A stretch of DNA of 64,000 nucleotides from Magicicada septendecula (lineage: Eukaryota > Arthropoda > Insecta > Hemiptera > Cicadidae), in assembly GCA_034769895.1 (NCBI GenBank), contig CM068373.1, positions 439,871,080 through 439,935,079 on the forward strand, read 5' to 3'. The notes beneath the pieces were generated by a model. The model saw only the letters and a program-made list of their open reading frames with translations, had not been told where the DNA came from and did not search any database. This document shows positions 25,591 through 37,200 of this stretch, one piece after another. Every line of letters starts with the position of its first letter. Position 1 is the stretch's first letter. Position numbers and translations under genes: made by a program.

Positions 25591-27134
25591 TTTTTTTCTC
25601 TATCTACGTCGTTCCCCTTACCAGTCGAGGTCGACGCACCGTTGTTTACGAATTCTAAGGAATTTATGGGCTGTCGGTTAGTGTGTCGTCCAAACCCCTT
25701 AACGTTGCGATCGTTTTCACTTTCTTTGTTCGGCAAATGTTGTTTTTGCTTCCAGCTGACACCCTTATTGTGAAATGGTTGGGGTGTGTTTGTTGCTTCC
25801 CCCACACCTCGGGCATTCACCTTCTCGTGACTCCCTACAAAGTCATTATCTCTAGTTGTTCGCTGATTAATCGTGGCGTACTCTGCAATCAATGATTCAA
25901 GGTTTTGGATTGAATTAATACCCCTTGTCACCACAGCAATTTCAATATTCTTACCAAAATGGCGCGCTATCTTTTTGATTAGCTGACGATCAGTGATAGC
26001 TGGCGTTAATTGGCGACTTTCAAGAAGCTTGCGCTCCATATATTGAATTGCGCTCAGATTGCCCTTCCAATTAAATCGACCAAATTCTAGGTTGTCCCTG
26101 ACTGCGTCCTGTCTCTCTTCTCCCCAATACTTTTGTGTGAAGAGGTCTTTAAATTCATCAAAGTTGCGGATTTGGTCTCGTATCACCCTCCACCAAATCG
26201 CGGCGTCTGCTTCTAGATGTCGACCGATCCATTTGACATCGTCACTTGGGTAGAATGTGTTCTGGATTTCGGTCAGTTCTTTGAGAAATTCGATGGGATA
26301 TCGGTCTGTGCCGTTGTATTTTAATTCGTTGTTATGCGGCCCACCTGTTCTTGCGGTCGATCCGACTTCTGCGTTGGCTAATTGACGCTGTAGTCGTTCT
26401 TGGCCTTCTTTAACTTTGGCGATGTGGTTTCTTAATTCTTCTAGCCGTGTCTCCTTCTCTTTATCTGTCTCACTGATTTTCTGTACAGCCGACCGTTGTC
26501 TGTCATCTACTTCTACGATCTTCTGTTTTAACGAGTTTACTGCTTCTCCTTGTTCTGTCCGTAGTCGTTCTACGTTGTTCATGACAACTCCTTTCAATTC
26601 TTCATTCCTGCTGTTGGTTTCTTGAATATGTGTGTCTAGTTTGTTATTTATTTGGTCTACTGACTTCTGTGTATTATTAATTGCTTCTTGCCATTCTTGT
26701 CGGTCCTTCTCTCTCAATTCTTTACTTTCTTTGGTATGTCTTGTTAATTCATTCTTCAACTCTTTCATTCCACGTTCATTCTTTTTCTGTAGCTCGCTAA
26801 TTTTCTCTTCCCATTTCTTGGTGTGTTCTTGCAATTCTACTTTTATTTTTCCAATCTGTTCTTCGTTCTGTTGTCTCATTTTTTCGCTCATTTTTTCACT
26901 CATTTTTTCGCTCATTTCTTCATTCTGTTGTTTAATGAACTCGAGCAATAACTGGAAGTTCATCTCGCGAGGTACTAACGATTGTCCCCCCGCCCTTGTA
27001 GTCTCGTCGGCGCTGGTGTTTTCACTCTGCGTCGTATCTTCCTCACGTCCTTCGACGCCTAGCTGGTTGTTCACGTCGAACTCCATACTATCTGAATTAT
27101 TGTTTGTCATTTTCGCGCGACTACGCGTAATCAT
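25584..27134 (-). CDS. gag: gypsy gag
   Basis: 516 codons from ATG at 27,134, starting about 130 nt after the primer-binding site. Residues roughly 65-255 are a long charged coiled coil with a short MSEK tandem repeat (about residues 73-87). Residues about 270-420 resemble the retrotransposon Gag capsid region, with an AAIWWRVIRDQI motif. No CCHC zinc knuckle is present, unlike many gypsy Gag proteins; the C-terminus is Asn/Gly/Lys-rich. It ends REKKN-stop at an A10 slippery run, after which the -1 frame continues as protease. Confidence 0.92.
   Translation of the reverse strand: MITRSRAKMTNNNSDSMEFDVNNQLGVEGREEDTTQSENTSADETTRAGGQSLVPREMNFQLLLEFIKQQNEEMSEKMSEKMSEKMRQQNEEQIGKIKVELQEHTKKWEEKISELQKKNERGMKELKNELTRHTKESKELREKDRQEWQEAINNTQKSVDQINNKLDTHIQETNSRNEELKGVVMNNVERLRTEQGEAVNSLKQKIVEVDDRQRSAVQKISETDKEKETRLEELRNHIAKVKEGQERLQRQLANAEVGSTARTGGPHNNELKYNGTDRYPIEFLKELTEIQNTFYPSDDVKWIGRHLEADAAIWWRVIRDQIRNFDEFKDLFTQKYWGEERQDAVRDNLEFGRFNWKGNLSAIQYMERKLLESRQLTPAITDRQLIKKIARHFGKNIEIAVVTRGINSIQNLESLIAEYATINQRTTRDNDFVGSHEKVNARGVGEATNTPQPFHNKGVSWKQKQHLPNKESENDRNVKGFGRHTNRQPINSLEFVNNGASTSTGKGNDVDREKKN
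25588..25597 (-). promoter_or_regulatory. A10 slippery site for Gag-Pol -1 frameshift
   Basis: Ten consecutive A residues on the minus strand lie at the very end of gag. Gag codons start at positions congruent to 2 modulo 3 and the protease frame at 0, which is a -1 shift in this orientation. The protease frame is open without stop through the overlap. Function is inferred. Confidence 0.75.
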
Positions 27135-27268
27135 TCAAGTATGCTTAACTAAGACTATTTCTACTACTGACTTACTGTCTAACAATTGTTTATAGCCACT
27201 GCCTGTCCTCAGCCTACTCACTTATAATATTTATTATTAATTATTCGAGCAATCGCTTCGTGCAATCG

Positions 27269-27280
27269 CGTTGGGCGCCA
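27269..27280 (-). promoter_or_regulatory. Primer-binding site for tRNA-Lys(CUU)
   Basis: On the minus strand TGGCGCCCAACG begins three bases after the 5' LTR end. It equals the first 12 bases complementary to the 3' end of insect tRNA-Lys(CUU) including CCA. The match stops after 12 bases. The same junction, decayed, recurs inside the LTR. Confidence 0.9.
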
Positions 27281-27283
27281 TAT

Positions 27284-29950
27284 ACGACATTATATTTCAT
27301 GCAGATTTAATAATTGCATAAATTAATTATTCCATTAATTATATAAATTTTTATCTGTATTTATGATAGTGTTGTCGGTACGAACTTTGTCGTACTTATG
27401 TGTATTTAGCCCTGTAGTTGGACGCCATATACGGCTGTATATGTAGTTTGTTATGCCCCACGTTCTTTGGGAGCCATATACGAATGTATATTTATGCAGA
27501 TTTATTTGCATAAATTAATTAATTAAATAAATTTTGCTTATTGTCCCGCGTTTGGGCATCATGTACAAATATACATGTATTATGCAAATTTATTAATTGC
27601 ATAATCTAATTGAATTTTTAATTGTATAAAATTTACTCTTGGTTACAATTATCTACTAGAATTTGCTTCCTCGTGTCACGTGTTGGGATACCATATGCAA
27701 CTGTAATATATTTTATGTTTGTCTCTACTTGCATAGATTAGTTAAAATTATTCAAAGGAGTTTTCATAAATGTAAGTTTTTATTACGGATCTTGTTTACT
27801 GCTCCAGGACGGGCATGCCATATCTGATGATACACTCTGATATCACTGAGCCATAATACGCCCCGCGTGCTGGAGCACCATATGTAAACAGGTGTTTTGG
27901 GTGAATAACAATCATCTGACTCAGACACTATTAATTTTCGTAAACAATACAAATTTAATTTTTATAAACGATACAAATTTATTATATGTTTTCAATATCA
28001 TTTAAATACTGAATAAAGTTAGCGTTTCTAGACAACATATCAAATACACAATGCTGTTATATTATCTCTACGTTATGAACATCTACAAAATCAATAAAGA
28101 CTAATTAATTAATGACCATATAAATTTCAATATATCCTACTCTATGGATTCATATTTCTCAATTTGCGTTACTTTTGAGCAATTAAATATATGTATATTC
28201 AACAATTAAATAAATGTATATTCTACTCAGTGGCGAGTTCTTTTTGAGTGGCAGGACAGTGGCGACCTAATCTAATGTTACATGAATGATAATAATTTAC
28301 TTGTTGTTTGTATCCAAATTGCGGTGATTAACTGCGTCGTACCTCTCCTCCTACGAAGAAATCCAGGCTGAAGATACGCCAATTAAATTACACTTGACAC
28401 TTCGTCACGACACTATTTGTCCCACATTTTATCCGGATACTCGCATGAACGATAATGACTAATTGCGTTAACTCGAATATGACTTCATCGTCTAAAACAC
28501 TTTGCGTGTAGGTTCTTTGTCACTTTTGATGTACGCGTGCAATAGTTTATGCTGCGTTTAACTAGAGCGATTGTACCATTTATACTGTATTCACAATGCA
28601 AATATAATTGGTTTTAATTGCATTTTAGTGAGTTAAGAACGTGGCACAATCTTACTATATTGTTTCATGTCACTTATGTCACGGTAATGTGATATTGTCA
28701 ATACCTTATCACTCGCATTAGATTCATAAAAACGAGATTTTTATGATCACAAAGTCTGATCGTACTTAACTCGACGTTGTCATAGTATTTGGTCACGGGT
28801 TAGTCCTACAGTTTTACATAGTCTCTGATACACTCCCGAACAATCTCTCTGCTCGTATCAATACACTTTGCTACCGTCCATCTGAAAGACTTTGGCTGGT
28901 TTATACCGAAATAGAATTGACTGACAAAAATTAGAATACGACCGAACTGAGACTGAACTCTCCAAATCGACCGAACTGAGATTAAAATAGACTGACTGAC
29001 TGATTTTTATAGACTGACTTAAATTGTTTGAAAATTGGAAATCGACTGAACTCTTCTTCTCTGCGAACACCTTATTTTATTACTTCAGCAACACGACTCC
29101 CTCCACGGATGTCATACCCTTACCACAATCACTGTCATGATTGGTTTCTCGCATCAGATTCTGCGAAGGCTCCTCCTGGATACTCCGGCTGGGGTCACTA
29201 GTCTACTTCCCATTCGCTCTTCACCCTTGTCTCCATGTTGACGTCTTCTTTACACCCGCCTTTGCCGAATTCCTTGCTCTTGATAGGTCAGCCAAGACCC
29301 CTCTCTAAAAGTCTTGCTGTCCACACCACCTCCCCGTATGACGACGGACCTAATTACACGGTTGTCTGTTATGTGATTGTCTTACGTTCCCAAGTGTCCT
29401 TTCTAAGCGATTTCCTTTCCGCACATGTGTGTACCATAACCCGGGTGTGTCGAATCGCCGTATTGTCCTCGACTTCCCTTGTTACGTTCACACGCTGATG
29501 GTGGTCATCTTCCAGGAACTAACATCTGTTCTGCAGCCTTACAAGATGCTCCGTATGTCGTGCCAGTAAGCAAGTTTCCCGCTGTGCAGCTATATATAAG
29601 TTCCTTTGTACTTAACTGCATCCGCTCTTAGACTGCTTTTGTGGAAAATGTTATGTCCATGTGCAGCCGCTAACTCACACGTATACGTCGAAAATGTTGG
29701 CGTCCCCTTAGTACACTCCTTGCCGGTAGTTGTGATGAACTGACACCGTCTTTTGTTTCTTTGTTATTGTCGCCACTTGCGCTTATGTCGTTCATCCATG
29801 TCCAACATCTGTTATGTGCCAAGGCGTTGTCCTTCTTAAATCATTGTCTAACGGCGGCCGTTTGGCTATACCATGCATCACTCTTGACAGTTGACGCCCG
29901 CTACAGTGCCGTTTACGCAAAAAAAAATTCTCTGCCGTAATTGCTTTACA
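27284..29950 (-). repeat. 5' LTR of the gypsy element (right copy)
   Basis: Same length as the left LTR with no indels, and the compared segments and translated frames are identical. Transcription would begin here on the minus strand, downstream of the TATATATA box at 29,591-29,598. The PBS-like array is at about 27,300-27,885. Confidence 0.95.
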
Positions 29951-29955
29951 AAGTT
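29951..29955. repeat. Target-site duplication AAGTT (right)
   Basis: Partner of 18,414-18,418; marks the end of the gypsy insertion. Confidence 0.85.
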
Positions 29956-32790
29956 GTTTGAATTAATGTTATAAACTTGGCCAGGATGGCAATAAGTGTT
30001 TAAAAGTTGACAAGTAGTTCTGATAATTATGTTGTAAACTAATGAAGGGTTCCAGGACGAATTAATTAATGTAATAAAGTAAAACCAGGAAATTAAAATT
30101 AATGTAAATAACCATGAACCAGTAACTAATTGTACAGTAGGTCAGGTAAAGAAAATTAAGTTAAAAAACCAAACAATATTATAACAGTTGTAAGAAAATC
30201 TATAGGCCTAAATTCAATACTTGTAAAAGGAAATTAATACCTTTTTAATGGGTCCAGTCCAATGAAACTGTAGTAAATTATATATGGTATAATAAGGTAG
30301 GTTGGGTGAAAGTTTTAAGTAATTCGGTATGATTCCAAGCATGGAGTATTTTAATAAAAAAGCGTAATAATATTTTATAATTCTGGCTCTAGGATATCAA
30401 ATTCCATCCAATGACAGAAAATAATGGTTGTTAGGGCAACAAAAAGGTACAATGTTGTTGATTTTCGTTTCATTCGTTTCGATTGTTATATGCTATTAAG
30501 TTGAGACGAGGAGAAACATTTAAAAACGAATGATAAAATTTGAAAAAATACGAATATAAATTAATAAATCCTATTTGAAACCTAATTCTATAATACTACT
30601 GATGAATAATAAAACCAATTAGACTTCCAGATTATAACCGAGTACCTCTAAAAGAGTCGAGAATTACTCACGTCATTCATCAGGATAATTCCGCTGGATT
30701 CGGTATTAAACCGATTTCCCATGTAATCAGAAGACTAATTAAGGGAAGCAAAGGCCGAAACTAACGGAATTATCGAGAAGATATACGAAGACCTTGTTTT
30801 TGCAGAATTAACCTATACCTTCAAGAAGAAGCTAGAATACGATTTCCATTCCACCGTGACTGACAACTATCAAGATCGCAAGAGAAGAACGGCAGTCAGA
30901 AGAGTTCCTGGGAGCTTCCTTGTATACGACACCATCAATTTTATTAAGGACCAGAACACTTTTTCCTGGATGAACGTAATCTAAGCAGATCATCTTCAAC
31001 TGTTTACAGACGTCCAATGCCAGTTTGAGTTCCGCCAATCCGGTAAAAACAACTTATTTTTAAATTCCATATATTTAGAGTTAATAACCTTCTGTAATAC
31101 TTAAGTAACCTTAATTTTACATTACCTGGCCTTACTAATGGTTAAAAGAATTTTACGAACCCTGGGATAAGAAATATTTATTGTTATATTTAATTTGTAT
31201 AAGTCAGAAGGAACTTGGTCAATTGACGATCGATATACTGTTGTACAATCGATTTAATGATATTATTATTTTGAAGAGAACTGTTAATGTGAAATAACGT
31301 ACAAAATTAATAAAGAATCTTTCTTGTATGAGATAATGTTTTATGTTATTGCAGAATAGGTATTATATGTTGTGGTTGGAGTAAGTTACAGGAAAAAAGG
31401 GTGAATAAAATCCGTTGAAAGGTTAACCTAGACGCAAGTCTATTACAAATAGCAGCGCTAATTGTCAACAGCTGGTGGAACGGGAGATTGCCGAACTAGT
31501 GTGTTTTCTGTACCAAATTTGAATAAAATTATCTAATCAGAGGGACTAGGGTTGACAAGAATCCTTAATACATTCAGTCAATACATGACGTATATCGTTA
31601 ATATTGCGTAACTATTGAATACTTAGTTAAACCTGTATTATAGTACAATTAAAAGTTAAAATAACATAATCACAAATATATTTGCCTATTAAATTTGAAT
31701 TATAGGAGGTCACCTGTAAGACTACATAATTAATAACATAATAATATTTATAAATAACAAATTGATTAAACACAATAAACCCGTTTTCTTTCGAATTGAC
31801 GACTTCAACGGGGGGCTTGACGTTGATACACGGGAGTCTCTCATAAGTAAATAAAACACCATAAACGTTTTATTTCAATATACAGTATATATGGGCTGAA
31901 CGTAGCACAAAATTAATTTCTTTTTAGTTTGACAGTTTTATTTACACACATTCTAATTTTACAAATATTTAACATTTTTCTGTAAACCTTTATTATTCAT
32001 TTTGCAGGCTAGGAAAACGCTTCCTAGAATCTAATGCTACAATTTCCAGAGAACAGTTTGCTGGCACTCTGTAAAAAAGATTATCTGTCAAACTTTAATG
32101 CAATCCAAGTTATGACGTTTCGAAAATTGAAAAATTTAAATTAAGCAGTGTTTCGAAAAACGTGTAAACTTATATTACAGATGCGTAGTAAGTAAATCCG
32201 TATGAGTTTAAATTATAGACAATTTTAATTAAAATCTGAACGTAGTGTTCGGTTTTTTAAATTTCAAAATTTTAGGACACCAGACGCCAAACATTAAAAA
32301 AAAATAATAATTTAAAGACTCGTGTCGGGTGTGCGACAAAAGAGAATTTTAACACATACCGGAATGTAACCTCATGTAGTTCGAATTTTTTTTAACTTCA
32401 TGAGCACCACGTGCCAAAAACTCATGTCTAAATTTTAAGAAAGTTGAAAAGTCTATTTGAGGCATCAAATTATGAGGATTTTTATTCAAAATACAGACTC
32501 AATATATTTAACAATTTGACAGTATCAATACCTGTCAACACGCTGTGGGAGTTCTTGACGACTTTCAAAAAGTTTGTAAAATGTGTTTGAAAAAACTTCT
32601 AAATATTGTTATCAGTACGGTTATGTATATTTGCGAATACCATTCGATGCAGACCTATAGGATAGGTATCTATGGAACTTACGTAGATTTAAAAACAAGG
32701 GCAAAATTTATTTGTCACTTAGACATAACGCTTATAAATATTACTATTAAAAAAAAATCAGTAGTTCGGGGGAGTTTTTAATTTTTATTG
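29956..32790. other. Unassigned AT-rich stretch
   Basis: Right flank of the gypsy insertion. Apart from the open frame described at 30,739-30,984, no gene, terminal repeat or RNA was recognised. A T-rich block and AATAAA signals near 31,850-31,900 may belong to an unknown repeat. Confidence 0.4.
30739..30984 (+). other. Uncharacterised 81-codon open segment (possible exon or repeat fragment)
   Basis: The plus-strand frame between two stops is open for 81 codons with balanced composition, in contrast to the AT-rich flanks. It is rich in Lys/Arg/Glu/Tyr in the first half and reads GSFLVYDTINFIKDQ near the end. It has no early ATG. A TTTTTGCAG acceptor-like string lies inside it at about 30,799-30,807 and a GGTAAA donor-like string follows at 31,042. 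The minus strand is also open here (68 codons). No family was recognised, so this may be a host exon, a repeat fragment or chance. Confidence 0.3.
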
Positions 32791-32794
32791 TAAT

Positions 32795-33020
32795 TATATG
32801 GATGACAGAAGAATGGCTAAGAGAATTGCAGATTGGAGACCGGTAGGAAGAAGAATCAGAGGCAGACCCGGAAAGAATGGTTGGATGACGTGGAGGATGA
32901 TTTGAGATGTATCAATGTGAGGGGATGGAGACGGATGTGTAATGAGAGGGCGGAATTGATGTAAGTCATTGAGAAGGCTAAACCCACGCAGGGTTGTAAC
33001 GCCAGGAAAACGAAGGAAAG
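32795..33020 (+). pseudogene. RTE-type non-LTR retrotransposon C-terminal fragment
   Basis: The plus strand reads MDDRRMAKRIADWRPVGRR and then, with a frame change, a KEWLDDVEDDLR / GWRRMCNERAE pattern. This is the conserved Arg/Trp-rich tail of endonuclease-reverse-transcriptase elements of the RTE or related clade. Only the last 70 or so codons remain, as is usual for 5'-truncated insertions. Confidence 0.6.
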
Positions 33021-33128
33021 AGAAGATTGTATGATTGTCTTCGTAACAGTTGTTACTTTACTAAACAAAAATTGTTGTGTAATAATATGTTTCCGTAATT
33101 CCCCTTACAATTAAAAAATTATCTACTA

Positions 33129-35118
33129 TTGAATGTACCTAATTTTTTTTTTTTTTTTTTTTTTTCCCGGCAGGGCAGGTGAAAATCTCTATAGACACAC
33201 TGGAGCCCCGTAGCTCCAGGTAGTGTGGGACTCTAACCCACTAAAAACACCTCCCTTTGCAACAACTGAGCGAGCCCAACAAGTTGCTTTTCTTTAATAT
33301 TACGTCACGGTTTATGGGGTAGAAGCCCACTGGCTGTTCCCCGGGTTGAGATTATTGTCTTTCTCTCTTTTAGAGTTTTACAGATTTAAATGCACTAATG
33401 TGTCACCAAATCTTGGGGCTTCAATCTTTTAAGCCTTCTTAGCGTGTGCGGAGCTTCTTCCACCACGCAAAGCATTTCAGGATTTATATGAGTCTGAATT
33501 CTCATGTCATGGTTAACTGCATATTTTGTTACGATTTCACTGACATATTCTACTTTGAGATCTTTGTGCAGATTGTCATTCCTAATATACCAGGGGGCAT
33601 CAACGATACTCCTAAGTACTTTGTTTTGAAAAGTTTGTATCATTTGAATGTTAGATTTCTTGGTGCATCCCCAGAGTTGTACACCATAAGTCCACACAGG
33701 TCTCAGCACTTGTTTATACAACAGCAATTTGTTTTCAACTGTTAGTTGTGAATTCCTACCTAACAGCCAGTACAATTTCCTGAATTTTATGTTGAGTTCC
33801 TCTTTCTTTTTTTTTACATGCTCCCTCCATTTATGTTTTGCGTCCAGAGTCATACCCAAATACTTAGCAGTGTTAGAGTATGGCACTTCTTGTTCATTGA
33901 TGTAGATCCTTTGTATTTCTATTTTTCTGTTGGTAAAATTGGTGTGTATTGATTTCGTTTCATTGAGTTTGATCCTCCAGCGTCGAGTCCAATCCCATAC
34001 CTCTGCGATTGAAGTTTGCAGTTTATTGGCCGCTGTCTCGGCATCATTACCTACCGCCAGAACAGCAGTATCATCCGCAAAAGTCGCAACGGTTGTTTCC
34101 TCACTGTTTGGTAAATCTCTCGTGTATAACAAATACAAAATTGGACCCAATACGCTCCCTTGGGGAACTCCCGCGGATATTTTCTTTAAAGTTGAATATT
34201 CATCCTCATGCTTCACCCTAAAGTATCTTTCTGAGATGTAAGACTTTAGTATCAGATAGAATTCCTCTGGGAGATCCCTATGTAACTTGTACTCAAGCCC
34301 ATGATGCCAGACCTTATCAAAAGCTTGCGCTACATCCAGGAAGACGGCTGAGCAAATGTTCTTCCCTTCAAGAGCCTTTTCAATAACATGGGTGATTCTT
34401 TGTACCTGGTCAATAGTGGAGTGCTTTTCTCTGAATCCGAATTGATGATCCGGCAACAGGGTTCTTTCCTCTAACAAAGGCTTTAATCTCTTCAAAAACA
34501 GTTTTTCAAATAGTTTTGAGATCACCGGTAGCAGGGAGATTGGCCTGTAGGACTTTTTATCTGTTGGTGCTTTGTCAGGTTTTAGAATCATGATAACCTC
34601 AGCCACCTTCCACAGACTAGGCACATACTTCAGCCTGAAGGCAGCGTTGATCAAATGGAGTAGTTTTCTCATGGCTTTTCCAGGCAGTTCCTTTAGTATT
34701 TGGCCTGTTATCAGGTCAAAACCCGGGGATTTTTTTGCGCTTAGATTGCTCTTAATTTCTTCTCTCAATTCCTGTAGCGTTACTTTCTGTATGTTTTTCC
34801 TATCTACTTTCGGCTCAAAGTTAGTGTTTTCCTCTGCTGTTTGTCTAGGTAACGGCTGAAAGATTTCCTCAAGGTGTCTGGCAAAGAGAACGGTTTTCTC
34901 CGCCGCACTTTTCGCCCATGTCCCGTCTTCCCGGCTGATGGGCGACTGGTGGGTTTTCGGCCTTTTCAGTGCTTTAGTACTCTTCCAAAGTGAATAGTCT
35001 GTATCCTTCTGAGCTGTTAGCTTGCTTAAATATTTTCCAATCCCCTCATTTTTAACCTTTTTTATCAGTTCCTTCAGCTCATTACAGAGCAAGTTCAAGG
35101 CTCTTGAATGTACCTAAT
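33129..35118 (-). mobile_element. 5'-truncated Jockey-like LINE with 15-bp TSD
   Basis: The same 15-mer TTGAATGTACCTAAT flanks the insert at 33,129-33,143 and 35,104-35,118. Inside, a T run of about 22 at the left is the poly(A) tail of a minus-strand element. It is followed by a 3' UTR of about 230 bp and the reverse transcriptase frame. The insert (33,144-35,103, 1.96 kb) lacks ORF1, the endonuclease and the RT N-terminus. The exact TSD and the intact remaining ORF point to a young insertion. Confidence 0.95.
33395..35103 (-). CDS. Jockey-clade reverse transcriptase (N-terminally truncated)
   Basis: An uninterrupted 567-codon frame has no native start because the element is 5'-truncated at 35,103. 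RT motifs appear in order: [13 protein letters not shown], then [56 protein letters not shown] and the catalytic FADDTAVLA. These are followed by the [13 protein letters not shown] block (AKYLGMTLD) and the YGVQLWGC thumb region. The order and wording match Drosophila jockey-type enzymes used in target-primed reverse transcription. The endonuclease domain is missing, so the copy cannot move on its own. Confidence 0.93.
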
Positions 35119-36560
35119 AAAAAAGTAACGCGTACAAAATAATGAGACAGTTCTGCAGCTTGGTAGTATAATGATAGGTTCGGTTCACGAAACAACATAT
35201 GCTACATGAAGTTACGCCGAGTAACTATGTTTCGGTAGGCTGACAGATGAGAGAGGGAGTGAACACTATTGGGTGAAGTACTAATGTAAGTATGACTTAT
35301 GTTCATTTGTGTAGAGACATGTCGGCTGGCTGAATAAAGCGGCCAACAAAACTTTATATAATTACACTTCTTATAGATTTTGTTTCTATTCCAGCTGTAT
35401 AGTTTACTATTCGTAGATCGTCAGTCTACGGTTTTAATACACAGTTTATTCCTTCGTTAACGATTTCTTGTCACACCCGAAGACAAGAAATTAAAAATTT
35501 TTAAACCCGGAAAAAATTTTAAAACATTGTACCGTCGACATGGGAAGCTAATGGTGTTAATTCTCCCATCAAGTGCCTCACGTGTGTGTGTCATCAGTGG
35601 CCGTGATTTTGTCGTCTGCGCTTACATGGCGGCAAATACTAAACGCTTCACTAAAAAACACACCATAACCTTGACAATGGAAACTAATTGGGACTCGGAA
35701 ATGGTTTGTGTTATCTGTTAGAACGGGTTAGCAAATACGTGGTAATAATGGAAAGTAAACATTAAATTACTGCCTTTTACTAAATTAAAGACAGTAAACT
35801 AAATGTAAATGAACGAAATCCAAAGTAAAACAACTCAAAAACAATATTTTTTCTATCCAAATAATTAGACCAGCCTACGTGAAAAGTATTTTGAATTTAA
35901 TAGACATTATGACGTTTAATTTTTAAATATAAAAAAATCAATTATTCGGTTTTTCTCATTTTGTAAGTGTGAGTTCAGTTTTCTGTTCTCATGGAAAATT
36001 TCAAGCAACAGTTAAAATATCTCTTCCGTAAATTTGAATAATTCGGACTAACACGACAGGGTTCTCTTTCGGTCGTAAGGTGACGTGGCTTATTTTTTAT
36101 AACACGAGTTTTTTTTCCGTTAAACCAAATGTTTCTCTCATACTATGATGAGGCGGCCTCAGTGGTTCGACTGAGACAGAGCACAAAGTCTTGACCGACC
36201 CCTATTTATATTGTCACTACGGTCGCACAGATCGTCGCCCGTACAGTGGAAACAGAATAAGTAACACTACAGAATACTGTACAGTGACACTAGATGAAGT
36301 CATTAATTACAAGTTTAATTAGAAAGAGACAGCAGTTAGAAATCAACGACGGCAATCTTATACAATAGTTCAAGTAAAATTTGCCCAACACATAACAATA
36401 AATGTCACCTGTAACGCCAAAACGCAAAACAAAAAAAAAGGAGAAGAAGCAGGTGGCAGCTGTTGAATTGACATTGATATATGAAGGGAAATTACGAGAG
36501 GGAGTTGACACAAAGAAGTGTGAAATCCTTTTACGACGACAGGCATGTTTATGGACATAC
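35119..36560. other. Unassigned stretch
   Basis: No gene recognised. The plus-strand frame starting at 36,402 is Lys-rich at first and runs into the degenerate repeat that follows; it has no family motif. Confidence 0.4.
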
Positions 36561-37200
36561 CATAAATCCAACAAAACAGCTGGTCACTTGAAGAAATTAG
36601 GGTTTGTTCTAGCGAACGCATAGAAAAAAGCCAGAAGAAGAATCACGAGTGCAATACTGAGAAAGACACAGTAAGGGTGGCTGAACGAGATACCAGGAAT
36701 GCAACAGCAAAGTTGAATAAACTCATCAACGATGCAGCTGGAAGTGTTCTTACTGAAATGAATGGAAAACTACCAGATATAAGTATGAAAGGGGACATAC
36801 CCAGAAGAATACAACGAAGGTGAATGAACCAATTAACAAGACAGATGCAAGCTTAGCGAACTAAGGGTTGTTCTGGGAGAGGCGTAGAAAAACAACAGCA
36901 AGGGGTGACTGAATGAAGTACCGAGAAAACACAGCAAACGTTAATAAACTGTGCAGCTGGTCACAAGGAGACAATTAAGGAATTGTTCTGGCCAGAGACT
37001 ATAGAAAAACGCCAGAGAGAGAGTTACCAGTAAATACTGAGAAAACTAAAGTAAAGTTGAGTGAACTCATTAACCAGTGCAGCTGTGCGTTAGGAAGGCA
37101 GTTAAGGGTGATTCTGTCTAAATGGAAGATAAAAAAAAAATACAGGAAGATTTACAAGTGTAAAATCAGACTTAACGTAGCAGGAGGGGTTGAACCAGAA
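36560..37200. repeat. Diverged tandem repeat, roughly 120-200-bp units
   Basis: The phrases TGCAGCTGG, GTTGAATAAACTCAT/GTGAACTCATTAAC, AGAAAAACGCCAGA and TACTGAGAAA recur in the same order several times with heavy divergence and indels. The best visible boundaries are the CAGCTG strings near 36,579, 36,737, 36,955 and 37,080. This looks like an old minisatellite or an internally duplicated repeat. Confidence 0.5.

Larger units (their letters stand above)
18419..29950 (-). mobile_element. Complete Ty3/gypsy LTR retrotransposon, 11.5 kb, minus orientation
   Basis: Two direct 2,667-bp LTRs (18,419-21,085 and 27,284-29,950) flank a 6.2-kb interior with gag, protease-RT and RNaseH-integrase on the minus strand. 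A tRNA-Lys primer-binding site lies next to the right (5') LTR and a purine-rich tract next to the left (3') LTR. A short TSD flanks the whole. The LTRs have equal length, constant 8,865-bp offset and identical sampled open frames, so the insertion is very young. No env reading frame is visible. The coding region is open apart from one expected -1 shift and one unexpected +1 shift, both at A10 runs. Confidence 0.97.

Noticed and set aside
30660-30700. CTGATGA on the minus strand near 30,685
   Set aside because: No stem II followed by GAAAC was found after it.
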